In this document: positions 7,799 to 16,998 of the stretch, piece after piece
Layout: every line of letters starts with the position of its first letter
How positions within the stretch are numbered: position 1 is the first letter of the stretch
Origin: Stigmatella aurantiaca DW4/3-1
GTDB lineage: Bacteria; Myxococcota; Myxococcia; Myxococcales; Myxococcaceae
Assembly (NCBI RefSeq): GCF_000165485.1
Contig: NC_014623.1
Coordinates: 4,669,501 to 4,733,500, forward strand
Direction of reading: 5' to 3'
DNA: 64,000 bases
Notes under the pieces: generated by a model
What the model was told of the DNA's origin: nothing
The model's input: the letters and a program-made list of their open reading frames with translations, nothing else
Database searches by the model: none
Made by a program: the position numbers and the translations under genes

Positions 7799-9178
7799 AT
7801 GGAACGCGCGCTCGCAGAACATATCGCCCATGCTCGATACGAAGCGCTTGATGCGTCTGTCATTGAGTCAACAAAGAGCTTCATCCTCGATACGCTGGGC
7901 GTGTCCCTTGCAGGATTGTGCATGCCGGGCATCCAGCCCCTGTTGGCCTATGTGCTGCAACAGGGCGGCCGTGGGGAAAGCACGATCCTCGGCCATCGTG
8001 CCCGGGGAACCGCGGAGCAGGCTGCGCTCATCAATGGAGCGCTGGCTCATGTCTTGGATTATGACGAGACCCATGTGGCGGCGAATGTCCACGCCAACGC
8101 AGCCGTATTTCCTGCGGCTCTCGCGGTGGCCGAGCAGCAGGGGCAGGTATCGGGCCGTGAGTTCCTGGTGGCCATTGCGTTGGGGGTGGATCTTACCTGC
8201 CGTTTGGGAATTGCCTGCCGACAGGGAATGAGCGAGGGGTGGTGGCCTACCTCTCTGTTCGGAGCATTCGGGGCGGCAGCCGCCACAGCCAGGCTGCTCG
8301 GGCTCGATGTGGACCGAATCCGGCAGACGCTAGGAATTGCCTACGCGCAAGCCACGGGCAACCGGCAGGCAATGCTCGACGGTGGTGACGCCAAATATTT
8401 ACAGTGCGGCCTGGCCGCGCGATCGGCGGTCACTGCCGGACACTTCGCCCGGATGGGCTTCACTGGCGCGACCCACTTCCTTTCGGGGCCGTTTGGATTG
8501 TCCGCGCTGTACGCGGGTGGAGCTCTCCGCGAGGCCGCGCTCTTCGAGGGGTTGGGCCGACGATTCCTTGGGGCCGAGTTGACCTGTAAGCTCTATCCAT
8601 GCTGCAGCGCAGCCCAAGCTCCCCTCCACGCTGCTCTTGAGCTGATGCGTGACCATCCGATCGACGCCCGGTCGCTGGCTGAGATTCGCGTTCAGGCTCC
8701 CCGTGAGGTGGCTGAGCAGCTTGGCCGTCCTGATCAGGAAGGAAGCACCCGGATCCAGCTCCAGGTCAACCTGCCCTATCTCGTCGCGGCCGCCGTGGTA
8801 CGGGGGCGTTTGAGCCTCCAGGATCTCGAAGAGGATGCCCTTCACGGCAGCCCGGAGGTGCTCTGGCTTGCCAAACGAGTGACGGTCGAGGCGGCAAGTA
8901 CCTCCAGCTTGCGCGGTGCGGAATTGCCGGTCACGGTCGAGTTTATCGCCAGGGACGGAACACGCTGGCAGCGGACGGTGGACGCTCCGGCGGGGGCTCC
9001 TTCCTATATGGGCCGCCGCGAACAGATCCTGGACAAGTTTCGCTCCTGTCTGGGTCATGGTGGAGATGAGACACTGCGAGCGAGGAGCGGCCTGATCATC
9101 GAAAGGCTCTTCCATTTGGAATCGCTGGACTCGATGGACCGCCTCACGGAAGCGTTCAGGACAAGGAGCGAAGAATGA
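7799..9178 (+). CDS. MmgE/PrpD family protein
   Basis: This 459-residue protein matches the MmgE/PrpD fold shared by 2-methylcitrate dehydratase, cis-aconitate decarboxylase and iminodisuccinate epimerase. Family features include FILDTLGVSLAGL near the N-terminus, the DYDETH segment, VHANAAVFPAALA, and KLYPCCSAAQAPLHA. The ATG at 7799 is chosen because GAGGG lies ~8 nt upstream; the frame is open further but has no RBS there. Its stop overlaps the next gene's ATG (ATGA), so the two are translationally coupled. It presumably acts on a polycarboxylate intermediate of the locus. Confidence 0.85.
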   Translation: MERALAEHIAHARYEALDASVIESTKSFILDTLGVSLAGLCMPGIQPLLAYVLQQGGRGESTILGHRARGTAEQAALINGALAHVLDYDETHVAANVHANAAVFPAALAVAEQQGQVSGREFLVAIALGVDLTCRLGIACRQGMSEGWWPTSLFGAFGAAAATARLLGLDVDRIRQTLGIAYAQATGNRQAMLDGGDAKYLQCGLAARSAVTAGHFARMGFTGATHFLSGPFGLSALYAGGALREAALFEGLGRRFLGAELTCKLYPCCSAAQAPLHAALELMRDHPIDARSLAEIRVQAPREVAEQLGRPDQEGSTRIQLQVNLPYLVAAAVVRGRLSLQDLEEDALHGSPEVLWLAKRVTVEAASTSSLRGAELPVTVEFIARDGTRWQRTVDAPAGAPSYMGRREQILDKFRSCLGHGGDETLRARSGLIIERLFHLESLDSMDRLTEAFRTRSEE

Positions 9179-10809
9179 ATGCCGCTGACGCGATCGCACG
9201 GATCCTCAAGGCGGAAGGGGTCGAATATCTCTTCGCCTATCCCATGAACCCCATCATCGAGGCCGCCGCGAATGTGGACATCCGGCCGATTGTCGTGCGG
9301 CAGGAGCGCACCGGCCTGCACATGGCCGACGCATTGAGCCGTATGTCCTCTGGCCGGCGCGTGGGCGTCTTTTGCATGCAGAATGGTCCTGGCGCGGAGA
9401 ACGCCTTCGGCGGCGTGGCGCAGGCCTATGGGGAGTCGGTGCCTCTTGTCGTCCTGCCCATGGGCTTTCCTCGCTCGCAGTCCGGTGTGAATCCCAATTT
9501 CAGTTCGGCACTCAATTTCCGCCACATCACCAAGTCTGCCGAGCAGGTTCTGGTGCCTCAGGCCATTCCCGATGCCCTGCGCCGCGCTTTCTTTCAGGCT
9601 CGCAACGGTCGGCCCCGTCCAGCCCTGGTCGAGATCCCAAGCGATCTGTTCAACGAGGAAGTGCCAGAGCCCTGGCACTACCGCCCGGCGCCAGAGGTCC
9701 GCTCGGCGCCCGATCCTGAAGTCGTCGAGCGGGTGGCCAGTGTCCTGGCCGGTGCCGCACGGCCCGTCATCTACGCTGGTCAAGGCGTTCATTATGCGCG
9801 GGCATGGGCCGCGTTGAAGGAAATGGCCGAACTGCTCGAAGCTCCGGTGGTGACCAGTCTCGGTGGCAAGAGCGCTTTCCCCGAGAATCATCCGCTCGCG
9901 CTCGGGTCTGGTGGCCGCGCCATTCCGCGCACGGTGCACACGTTTCTCCAGAGCGCTGATGTCATCCTGGGAATTGGGTGCAGCTTCACGTCGACCAAGT
10001 TCGGGGTGAAGATCCCGAAGGGCAAGACGCTCATCCACGCCACGCTCGATCCCTCGGACATCTACAAGGACATCGAAGCAGAGTATGCGCTCGTGGGGGA
10101 TGCCCGCTTGACACTGGAGGCCCTCGTGCAGGCGGTACGGCCAAGACTGGGGGGAAAGCCGCGCGGCAGGTCCGGCGACGTTGCACGGAGGATCGCCGAC
10201 GTCAAGGCCGAATGGCTGGCGGTCTGGAGGCCCAAACTCACCAGCAACGCGGCGCCCCTGTCTCCTTACCGGGTCATCTGGGATCTGATGCACACGGTTG
10301 ATGTCGCGAATACCATCATCACTCACGATGCCGGCAGTCCGCGCGATCAACTCTCGCCATTTTGGGAGAGCGTGACACCCCTCTCTTACATCGGTTGGGG
10401 AAAGACAACACAGTTGGGGTATGGCTTGGGGTTGGCGATGGGCGCCAAACTGGCGAGACCTGGACAGCTCTGCATCAACGTTTGGGGGGATGCAGCCATC
10501 GGTTTTACGGGCATGGACTTCGAGACGGCAGTCCGCGAGAGAATTCCGATCCTCTCGATCCTCTTCAACAACTCATCCATGGCGCTCGAGGTGCCTGTCA
10601 TGCCGGTCTCCACACAAAAGTACCGGAGCACGGACATCTCTGGGGACTACGCCGGCATGGTGAGGGCTCTTGGCGGATATGGTGAGCGTGTGATGACTCC
10701 GGAGCAGATCATTCCTGCTATCCGGCGCGGCATTGCCAAGACAGAAGAAGGCGTGCCTGCACTGCTGGAATTCATTACTGCTCAGGAGACGGAGTTTTCG
10801 TCGTTCTAG
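9175..10809 (+). CDS. Thiamine-diphosphate-dependent enzyme, acetolactate-synthase-like
   Basis: This is a 544-residue three-domain ThDP enzyme. The Pyr domain has RQERTGLHMADALSR with the catalytic Glu; a central Rossmann-like domain follows (RPVIYAGQGVHYA); the PP domain carries the ThDP/Mg motif WGDAAIGFTGMDFE ending in LFNNSSM. Such enzymes decarboxylate 2-oxo acids or ligate the resulting acyl anion. It is coupled to the MmgE/PrpD gene, so both probably act on one carboxylic-acid building block. It differs from housekeeping IlvB by context and could be a sulfopyruvate- or phosphonopyruvate-decarboxylase-like enzyme. Confidence 0.85.
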   Translation: MNAADAIARILKAEGVEYLFAYPMNPIIEAAANVDIRPIVVRQERTGLHMADALSRMSSGRRVGVFCMQNGPGAENAFGGVAQAYGESVPLVVLPMGFPRSQSGVNPNFSSALNFRHITKSAEQVLVPQAIPDALRRAFFQARNGRPRPALVEIPSDLFNEEVPEPWHYRPAPEVRSAPDPEVVERVASVLAGAARPVIYAGQGVHYARAWAALKEMAELLEAPVVTSLGGKSAFPENHPLALGSGGRAIPRTVHTFLQSADVILGIGCSFTSTKFGVKIPKGKTLIHATLDPSDIYKDIEAEYALVGDARLTLEALVQAVRPRLGGKPRGRSGDVARRIADVKAEWLAVWRPKLTSNAAPLSPYRVIWDLMHTVDVANTIITHDAGSPRDQLSPFWESVTPLSYIGWGKTTQLGYGLGLAMGAKLARPGQLCINVWGDAAIGFTGMDFETAVRERIPILSILFNNSSMALEVPVMPVSTQKYRSTDISGDYAGMVRALGGYGERVMTPEQIIPAIRRGIAKTEEGVPALLEFITAQETEFSSF

Positions 10810-11000
10810 ACAAAGCAGTGAGCGCCATTGAGGAGCACCAGCAGGGCCCCAGTTCGTAGGGTGTTGAGCCTTGAGAAGTCACGGAGCCCCAGTCGCCCAA
10901 ACCCCTGCGGCCTCCCGTTGGGGGGGGCAGCAGGGGCGGCGTGCCCAATGAGGTTGCAGCGCGTCTCCACCGGCCTGGCGCCCAGCCCTCGTGGCACCCG

Positions 11001-11138
11001 TCAACTGCCCTCCTCGACTTTTCGGCTCCTACTTGAGTGCGTGGATGAGGACTTGCCGCAGCCGGACGGGCCGATGAGCGCCGTCACCTTATGCTCGGGG
11101 GTGGCCAGGCTCACCTGCTTGATGGCCACCTTGCTGCC
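11001..11138 (-). pseudogene. pstB: pstB N-terminal remnant
   Basis: The minus-strand frame reads VAIKQVSLATPEHKVTALIG then PSGCGKSS, the start and Walker A loop of the phosphate ABC transporter ATPase PstB. The sequence then becomes non-homologous (STHSSRSRKVEEGS) and stops at 11001. It is joined directly to a pstC remnant, which indicates a deletion that removed most of pstC, all of pstA and most of pstB. The ~190 nt to the preceding gene hold nothing I can identify. Confidence 0.65.
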
Positions 11139-11319
11139 GCCTTCGCCGCGAGGACCAGGATGAGCACCCGCGCGGCGATGCCCGTGAAGGCCACCGCCGT
11201 GATGAGCCGGCGATGGCCTTCTCCTTCAACTGCCGACGCCGGGCCTGCGGCGACAGCGTCGGCAGCGCCACCGGGGGCGCGAGCTCCTGCGTGTGCAGGA
11301 CCGCCCCTCTATCCAACAT
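11111..11319 (-). pseudogene. pstC: pstC N-terminal remnant with frameshift
   Basis: From ATG 11319 the frame reads ARRRQLKEKAIAG, then a one-base shift is needed to continue into LITAVAFTGIAARVLILVLA, a first transmembrane helix like that of the PstC/PstA permease. It runs straight into the pstB remnant. It lies 38 nt after pstS, where an intact pst operon would carry pstC. Confidence 0.55.
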
Positions 11320-11357
11320 GGAGCCCTCGCGCCGGGTGACCGTCGTGTGACGGACGG

Positions 11358-12182
11358 CTACTTCACCGGGAAGTAACCGACCTGGGAGACGATGGCCTGG
11401 CCTTCCGGGGACAGCGCGAAGTCGATGAAGGCCTTGGTCTCGCCGGAGGGCTTGTTGCGCAGGTAGAAGAACAGGTCGCGCGACAGCGGGTACTTGCCGC
11501 TCTTGACGTTCTCCGCCGTGGGGGCGAAGGCGTCGTTGTCCTTCTTCACCTTCAGCTCCTTGATGCCCTTGGCGTAGGCAGCGCCGCCGTAGCCGATGCC
11601 GTTCTTCTCCTTGGCCACCGCGTTGGCCACCGCGGCGGTGCCCGGGAGCGTCTGGGCGTTGGAGGCGTAGTCGTCCCCGTCCAGCACCTTCTCCTTCACG
11701 AAGGCGTAGGTGCCCGACGAGTTCTCCCGCGAGTACAGGACGATGGGGGCGTCCGGCCCGCCCACGGCCTTCCAGGACGTGGTGTCGCCCAGGTAGATGT
11801 CCTTGAGCTGCTCCAAGGTGAGCGCCTGCACCGGGTTGGACTCGTTGACGTAGAAGGTGACGCCGTCCTTGGCCACGCTCACGGAGGTGGGCGGGGTGTT
11901 GTAGCGCTGGCGCAGCTTCTCCTCCTCCGCCTCCTTCATCTCGCGGCTGGACATGGCGATGTCGGTGGTGCCGTTCTGCAGGGCCGCCAGGCCCGTGCCG
12001 GAGCCGCCGCCCGTCACTTGAAGCTTGGTGGCGGGGTTCTTCTTCATGAACGCCTCGGCCCAGCGCTGGGCGAGGATGACCATGGTGTCGGAGCCCTTCA
12101 CCGTCACGGTGCCCGCCTGGGCAGTGAGCGGGAGGACGGTGAGGCCGAAGGCGACGAGGCTTCCAAGCAGGGTCTTCTTCAT
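11358..12182 (-). CDS. pstS: Phosphate ABC transporter substrate-binding protein PstS
   Basis: This 274-residue protein has an N-terminal signal peptide ending near LTAQA and the PstS/PBP-like pattern TVKGSDTMVILAQRW, VTGGGSGTGLAALQNG, DIAMSSREM and YSRENSSGTYAFVKEKVL. It binds phosphate in the periplasm for an ABC importer. It is 41 nt downstream of a phosphate-type porin gene on the same strand. The permease and ATPase genes that normally follow are reduced to remnants, so it must work with a transporter encoded elsewhere or is an orphan. Confidence 0.92.
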   Translation of the reverse strand: MKKTLLGSLVAFGLTVLPLTAQAGTVTVKGSDTMVILAQRWAEAFMKKNPATKLQVTGGGSGTGLAALQNGTTDIAMSSREMKEAEEEKLRQRYNTPPTSVSVAKDGVTFYVNESNPVQALTLEQLKDIYLGDTTSWKAVGGPDAPIVLYSRENSSGTYAFVKEKVLDGDDYASNAQTLPGTAAVANAVAKEKNGIGYGGAAYAKGIKELKVKKDNDAFAPTAENVKSGKYPLSRDLFFYLRNKPSGETKAFIDFALSPEGQAIVSQVGYFPVK

Positions 12183-12222
12183 TGAGGTGTCTCCTCTACT
12201 TGAGGGACTGCGGGTGGGGCGC

Positions 12223-13497
12223 CTAGAAGCGCGCCTGCATCTGGAGGGTGAACAGGTTGTCGTGGGGGTCTTGTGCCTGGGCGATGACGTGGGTGATGGG
12301 CAGCTCGTAGCTGGCGGTCATCTTCAGGTTCTCCCCGAAGTGGTGCTGCACCACGAAGCCCACGGTATCAACGGTGTTGTCCGCGCCGGGGAGCTCCAAG
12401 GTGCCATCGTCGGGCTGGCCGTTGTGCGGGTCGAAGCTGTCGTAGCGGAAGCCCACCGCGTCGTTGAGGCCGATGTTCTGGACGAGCAGCAGGTACCAGC
12501 CGTGCGCGGGCACATCCAGGTGGGTGGCGTTGTTGGCGGCGCCATAGGTGCGCCCCGCGAGGAACTCGCCCTTGAGGGACGTGCCGCCCACGGGCAGGAG
12601 GTCGAAGTACGTCTGGAGGTCCACGCCCACGCGGCTGCGGTCATAGGCCCGGCGGAAGGTGTCGGTCGGCAGCTTGCCCAGCGCGTGGCCGTACCAGCCG
12701 GACACGCCACCAGCGATCCACTTGAGATCGAAGCCCACGTGGCCGATGAGGTCCTTCTCCTTGTCGTTGTCCTGGGTGGTGCCGCTGTCGATGCCGGCGC
12801 CGTCGAACATGCCCACCGCCAGGCGCAGGAACTTGTAGCGGCCGTTCACCTTGGCGCCGCGGTCGCGCTCGCTGGGCAGGAGGTTGCGGGTGACGCGGGT
12901 GCGCTCGGGGAACTCGCGGTCGCTGGAGGACTGGGGGCCCTCATACCCGAAGGGCCACTTCATTTGGCCCACGGTGAGCGACAGTTGCTGCTTGGTGCCG
13001 GGGATGAAGAGGGTGGCCTCCGCGTCGCGCAGCGCCACGCCGGTGGGCGACGCGTCGATCTGGATCATCGCCTGGGCCAGATCCGTGGTGTAGGTGGCCT
13101 TCAAGCGGCTCCGGCGGATGGTGAAGCGGCTGAAGCCGCCGGCGCCGGTGATTTCATCCAGCGGCTCCTGGTACTGGTAGCGCGCCTGGATGTAGCCGGA
13201 GATGCGCAGCTTCTTGAGGGCGGACAGGTCGTTCTTCGTCTCCGTGTTTTGCTCCTCCAGGGCCTCCACGCGGTGCTCGTCCGCTGTCAGCCGCTCGTCG
13301 ATGGAGGGCGATGCCTCCGGGACGGAGGGGGCGTTGGCGCGCGGGGGCGGGCGCTCCTGGGGCGTCGTCGCGGAGGGCTCCACCGCCTCGCGCGGCTCGG
13401 AGGCCGCGGGGGAGGGCAGGGGAGGCTGGGGGGTGGCGTCCTGGGCCAGGGCGGCGCCGGAGATCAAAAGGGAGAGGGCTGCGAGCAGTGAGCGCAT
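12223..13497 (-). CDS. OprP/OprO-type phosphate-selective porin
   Basis: This 424-residue protein has a signal peptide (MRSLLAALSLLISGAALAQ), a Pro-rich linker, a short coiled coil (residues ~65-95) and then a beta-barrel domain beginning LRISGYIQARYQYQ, with repeated aromatic strands and a C-terminal Phe typical of outer-membrane barrels. Family members trimerise and pass phosphate or polyphosphate. It lies directly upstream of pstS, consistent with a phosphate-uptake operon. The start at 13497 is chosen because the signal peptide begins there. Confidence 0.85.
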   Translation of the reverse strand: MRSLLAALSLLISGAALAQDATPQPPLPSPAASEPREAVEPSATTPQERPPPRANAPSVPEASPSIDERLTADEHRVEALEEQNTETKNDLSALKKLRISGYIQARYQYQEPLDEITGAGGFSRFTIRRSRLKATYTTDLAQAMIQIDASPTGVALRDAEATLFIPGTKQQLSLTVGQMKWPFGYEGPQSSSDREFPERTRVTRNLLPSERDRGAKVNGRYKFLRLAVGMFDGAGIDSGTTQDNDKEKDLIGHVGFDLKWIAGGVSGWYGHALGKLPTDTFRRAYDRSRVGVDLQTYFDLLPVGGTSLKGEFLAGRTYGAANNATHLDVPAHGWYLLLVQNIGLNDAVGFRYDSFDPHNGQPDDGTLELPGADNTVDTVGFVVQHHFGENLKMTASYELPITHVIAQAQDPHDNLFTLQMQARF

Positions 13498-13682
13498 AGG
13501 GGGGTATCGTCGTGTCCCGGTATCGAGAACGCGTGACCATCTACGGTGCGCATGTGGCTGTTCGAGGGCCCTTGTGTGACAAATGCGCAACGGCGGGCGG
13601 GCGGGCGGGATCCACGATGGGGAGGGAGGGGAGCAGTGGCCCGCGCACGGCCCACCGTCGGCGCGGATGGGCCGGTGAGGCG

Positions 13683-14048
13683 CTACTTTGTGAGCGCGTC
13701 CACCCGGAGGCTGAGGGAGGAGACGTTGCTGACGGCCTCGACCATCACGTAGGCCTTGTCCGCCACGGGGTCGACGATGGAGCAGACCGCGGGCAGCGTG
13801 GTGCTGTCCGCGGTGCAGTCCACCGCGCTGGGCACCGCGGGCGCGCTTCCCTGGCGCACGTAGAGCTTGAACTGGCCGCTCTGCCCGGCCGCCCGCGTGG
13901 CCGTGACTTGGAGCCGCTTCTTGCCCGCCGGCACGTCCACTTCGTACACGGTGCGCGACAGCTGGTTGAGGCCCGTCGTCACCGTCGTCGCGAGCGCGAG
14001 GGGGTTGCTCGGGAGAGGTGCATGGACGCTCCATGTTGTGTGGAGCAC
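13683..14048 (-). CDS. PPC-type C-terminal domain fragment
   Basis: The 121 residues are mostly a beta-sandwich like the bacterial pre-peptidase C-terminal (PPC) domain: YEVDVPAGKKRLQVTATR, GQFKLYVRQGSAP and AYVMVEAVSNVSSLSLRVDAL. Such domains follow the catalytic domain of secreted proteases. Here there is no signal peptide and no protease domain, so it is probably the 3' remnant of a longer gene rather than a working protein. Confidence 0.5.
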   Translation of the reverse strand: MLHTTWSVHAPLPSNPLALATTVTTGLNQLSRTVYEVDVPAGKKRLQVTATRAAGQSGQFKLYVRQGSAPAVPSAVDCTADSTTLPAVCSIVDPVADKAYVMVEAVSNVSSLSLRVDALTK

Positions 14049-14170
14049 GCAGGGTAGGGGGCGCCAGACACCCCGGGTGTCACAGTCTCGTCAAGCATTT
14101 CCCCCTTGGAGGCGTGGACCAAGGAAGGACATGCAGTTTGATCGGTTTGTTCTTTGATGCCAGACGAGGC

Positions 14171-15556
14171 CTACAGCCCCGTGCCCTTCAGCAGCAGGCG
14201 TGCGTTCTCGTTGGGGAAGAATCCAGACGAGTAGATGTTCGCGTCCGTGACGAAGGCCCGGTCACCGAGGATGGCCAGCTTCGGTCCGGTGGTGGAGCGG
14301 ATGAACAGCGGCACCGCCAGCTGCGTCTCCGGCCAGCGCACCATGCCGTCCGTGCCGAAGGACGTGTCCAGGTCGCCGTTGGTTTGGAGGCGGAAGAGCA
14401 CGGGCTTCGCGTACACGTCCGCGAAGACGAGGATCTTCCCATCCGCCTGGATGCGCAGGCCGCTGACGTCCACCACGTCGAGCACGCCCGCCGGTGCGGT
14501 GAGCTCTCGCACGCCCGCGGGGCCGAAGGTGACGTCCGGCTTGCCGTCCGCCGTGTACGCCACGAGCTTGAGCACGCCGCGCAGTTCGCCGCCGACCTTC
14601 ACGTCCTGCCGTGAGCCCGCGAGCAGCAGGCCGCCGTTGGGCCGCGCCACCAAGGCGTGGGCCTGTCCGCCTTCGCTCTTCGCGATACCGGAGGTGCCGA
14701 ACGTCATGTCCTGGCTGCCGCTGGAGGTGATGCGCACGGCCGCGAAGTGGTCACCCCCGCCCAGCACGACGCTGGAGCCCTGGAGCACCATGCCCTGCAC
14801 GGACTCCGCGTCCGTGTACGCGCCGCCCATCCAGCTGCCCGTCGGGCTGCCCGCGGACTTGAACGTCGTGTCGAGCGAGCCGTCCGCATTGTAGCGGATC
14901 AGCGCGAAGTCCTCGTCGAGCCCGTCGGACTTGGTCAGGAAGCCGCCGACGTAGAAGCGGCCGTCGGCCAGGGGCAGGATGCTGTGGACGGTGCCCACGA
15001 AGTTGACGCCGTTCTCCTCGCCGAAGTGCAGGCGCGAGCGGCCCGTCTTGTTGAAGCTGGTGTCCAACTGGCCGTCGGGCCTGAGCTTCACCACCGCGAA
15101 ATCTCGCGAATCCGAAGCGCTGCCGCCCCGGGCGAAGCCCGCGACCAGGATGCTGCCATCCGCGAGCACCGCCACCGTGTCCGCGCGATCGTCCTGCTCA
15201 CGCTGGCCGGAGAGGGGGCCCTTGGCGGGACCTTCGAAGTCGAGCACCACGGAGCCCTGCGTGCCGAACGACGTGTCCACCTCACCGGACGGAGTGTAGC
15301 GCCTTACGAGCAGGTCGACGCCCGTGGTGGCCAGGTTCGCCTCGGTGGAGCCCACCACGACGAGGCCGCCATTGGACACCGCGAGCGCCCGGCCCTCCTC
15401 GGCGGGGAGCTTCGTGCCGGCGTCGGGTGTTGTCCCCGCGTCTGGGGACGGATGGCCATCCGAAGGGCCGTCGTCCCCCCCGCAGGCCCCGCCGCCTATG
15501 AGCAGGGCTCCCGCCATCAGTACCGCCCACAAACCCTTGCGCACGCTGTGATTCAT
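14171..15556 (-). CDS. Delta-60 repeat lipoprotein
   Basis: This 461-residue protein has a lipoprotein signal with Cys after GGGA, an Asp/Thr-rich linker (PDAGTTPDAGT), and several repeats with the delta-60 signature of DGS/DGK, an I/ILVAG-type strand and LDTSFG. Delta-60 proteins form beta-propeller-like folds at the surface of myxobacteria; their function is unknown. A 7-bp hairpin (15580-15600) lies 24 nt upstream of the ATG. A copy of one repeat of this gene is found at 43934-44022. Confidence 0.85.
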   Translation of the reverse strand: MNHSVRKGLWAVLMAGALLIGGGACGGDDGPSDGHPSPDAGTTPDAGTKLPAEEGRALAVSNGGLVVVGSTEANLATTGVDLLVRRYTPSGEVDTSFGTQGSVVLDFEGPAKGPLSGQREQDDRADTVAVLADGSILVAGFARGGSASDSRDFAVVKLRPDGQLDTSFNKTGRSRLHFGEENGVNFVGTVHSILPLADGRFYVGGFLTKSDGLDEDFALIRYNADGSLDTTFKSAGSPTGSWMGGAYTDAESVQGMVLQGSSVVLGGGDHFAAVRITSSGSQDMTFGTSGIAKSEGGQAHALVARPNGGLLLAGSRQDVKVGGELRGVLKLVAYTADGKPDVTFGPAGVRELTAPAGVLDVVDVSGLRIQADGKILVFADVYAKPVLFRLQTNGDLDTSFGTDGMVRWPETQLAVPLFIRSTTGPKLAILGDRAFVTDANIYSSGFFPNENARLLLKGTGL

Positions 15557-15784
15557 TCAAGAAGTCCCTTCCGGCCTGTCCGGTGCTGCCGCCGCACCGG
15601 GGTTACGCCGTCAGGGACATTTATTTCCGGCCGGGCAGGGGAGGGGGCCTCCGCTCCGGACCGCCTTCACGCCCTGCTGGGACAGGGAATCTGTAAGGCT
15701 CCTCAATCAAATATCCTTGCGATAAATCCACCAGCCCGGGAATGCGTATCAAAGCCCACTTCTAGGTGAATCCCGACACATGTG

Positions 15785-16924
15785 TCATTCGTGCTCCCCC
15801 TCAAGGGCGCCGGTGAAGAAGTCGATGAGTCCGAACGGTGCGCGGTCGCCGAGGCAGAGCCCTAGGAGCAGGTGCGCCTCCGCGGCGGCAGAAGCGCTGC
15901 GCGGGAACAGCGCCTCTTCGTAGGCGGTGAGTGCTGCTTCGATGTCGTCGGGGTGCGCGGCGATCGCCTTCCCGAGCTCGGCGCCGTCGAACATCGCCAA
16001 GTTCGCGCCCTCGCCGGACGGCGGCATCAGGTGCGCGGCATCACCGAGGAGCGTCACCCCGGGCACGCGGTCCCATCGGTGTCCATTCGGGAGTGCGTAG
16101 AGCATGCGCGGGATCGGTGCGGTTTCGCCGTCGGTGATCAGCGCGGTGAGTTCCGGAGCCCACCCGTCGAACTCGGCCGCGACCCGAGCAGTCGCGGCGG
16201 TGGCGTCGGTGAAGTCGATGCCGGCGACCCACTCGGCGGGTCGGTTCAGCTCGACGTACGTGTGAAGGACGCTCCCCGCCTCGCGGTGCGCGACGATCCC
16301 CTTTCCCGGGGCGAGCGCGAGCATCATGCCGCCGCCGACCGCTTCGGCCGCTGCGGAGTGCCGCTCGTCGGCGTCGTACAGATACGTCTCGATGAACGAG
16401 GTACCAACGTACTGGGGCTTCGCATCGGACAGCAGCGGCCTGATCTTCGACCAGGCGCCGTCGGCACCGACGAGGAGGCCAGTGGTCACGGTCGACCCAT
16501 CGGCGAAGGTCAGCTCGTGTCGGCCGTCGCCGAGGGGCTGGACACCGGTGACCTTGCGCCCCCACTCGATCATCTCGCCGGGCAGGGAGTCGAGCAGGAT
16601 CCGACGCAGGTCTCCGCGGAGCACCTCGGGGCGCCCACCCGTACCGTCATCGGGCTTTTCGAGCAGCACCGTGCCATGCTGGTCGAGCACGCGCGAAGCC
16701 TCGCCGCCCTCGCGGATGATCGCGTGGAACTCGTCGGTGAGGCCGGCTGCTTCGAGTGCGAACTGCCCGGTGTGCTCGTGGATGTCGAGCTGGCCGCCCT
16801 GCGTGCGGGCCTCCGCCGAGGGCTCCGCCTCGTAGATCGTTGCGGGGATGCCGTGGACGTGAAGGACGCGTGCGAGGGTGAGGCCGCCGAGGCCCGCACC
16901 GACGATCGTAACGGGTGTCGTCAT
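15785..16924 (-). CDS. TetX-like FAD-dependent monooxygenase
   Basis: This 379-residue flavoprotein of the PHBH fold has IVGAGLGGLTLARVL (FAD dinucleotide motif), the TetX-type GGQLDIHEHTGQFALEAAGL segment, LRGDLRRILLDSLPG, and LLGDAAHLMPPSGEGANLA. This order and wording closely follow tetracycline-inactivating TetX enzymes, though other substrates are possible. The divergent TetR-family gene and paired palindromes in the 74-nt gap support substrate-induced expression. Confidence 0.82.
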   Translation of the reverse strand: MTTPVTIVGAGLGGLTLARVLHVHGIPATIYEAEPSAEARTQGGQLDIHEHTGQFALEAAGLTDEFHAIIREGGEASRVLDQHGTVLLEKPDDGTGGRPEVLRGDLRRILLDSLPGEMIEWGRKVTGVQPLGDGRHELTFADGSTVTTGLLVGADGAWSKIRPLLSDAKPQYVGTSFIETYLYDADERHSAAAEAVGGGMMLALAPGKGIVAHREAGSVLHTYVELNRPAEWVAGIDFTDATAATARVAAEFDGWAPELTALITDGETAPIPRMLYALPNGHRWDRVPGVTLLGDAAHLMPPSGEGANLAMFDGAELGKAIAAHPDDIEAALTAYEEALFPRSASAAAEAHLLLGLCLGDRAPFGLIDFFTGALEGEHE

Positions 16925-16946
16925 CGTGTTCCTTTCAGAAGCTGGC

Positions 16947-16989
16947 TGGAACGGTGTTCCATGGGCCCAGATTGGAACAGTGTTCCAAT
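16947..16989. promoter_or_regulatory. Twin palindromic operators for the TetR-family regulator
   Basis: ATTGGAACA-G-TGTTCCAAT (16971-16989) is a perfect palindrome with 9-nt arms. TGGAAC-GGT-GTTCCA (16947-16961) is a second site sharing TGGAACxGTGTTCCA, with centres 26 nt apart. Both lie between the divergent TetX-like and TetR-family genes, the classic place for TetR operators. Confidence 0.85.
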
Positions 16990-16998
16990 TCTGTCAAG

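Noticed and set aside
10810-11000. Coding gene downstream of the ThDP enzyme
   Set aside because: Frames here have no start with RBS and no recognisable motifs; composition differs from neighbouring coding sequence.
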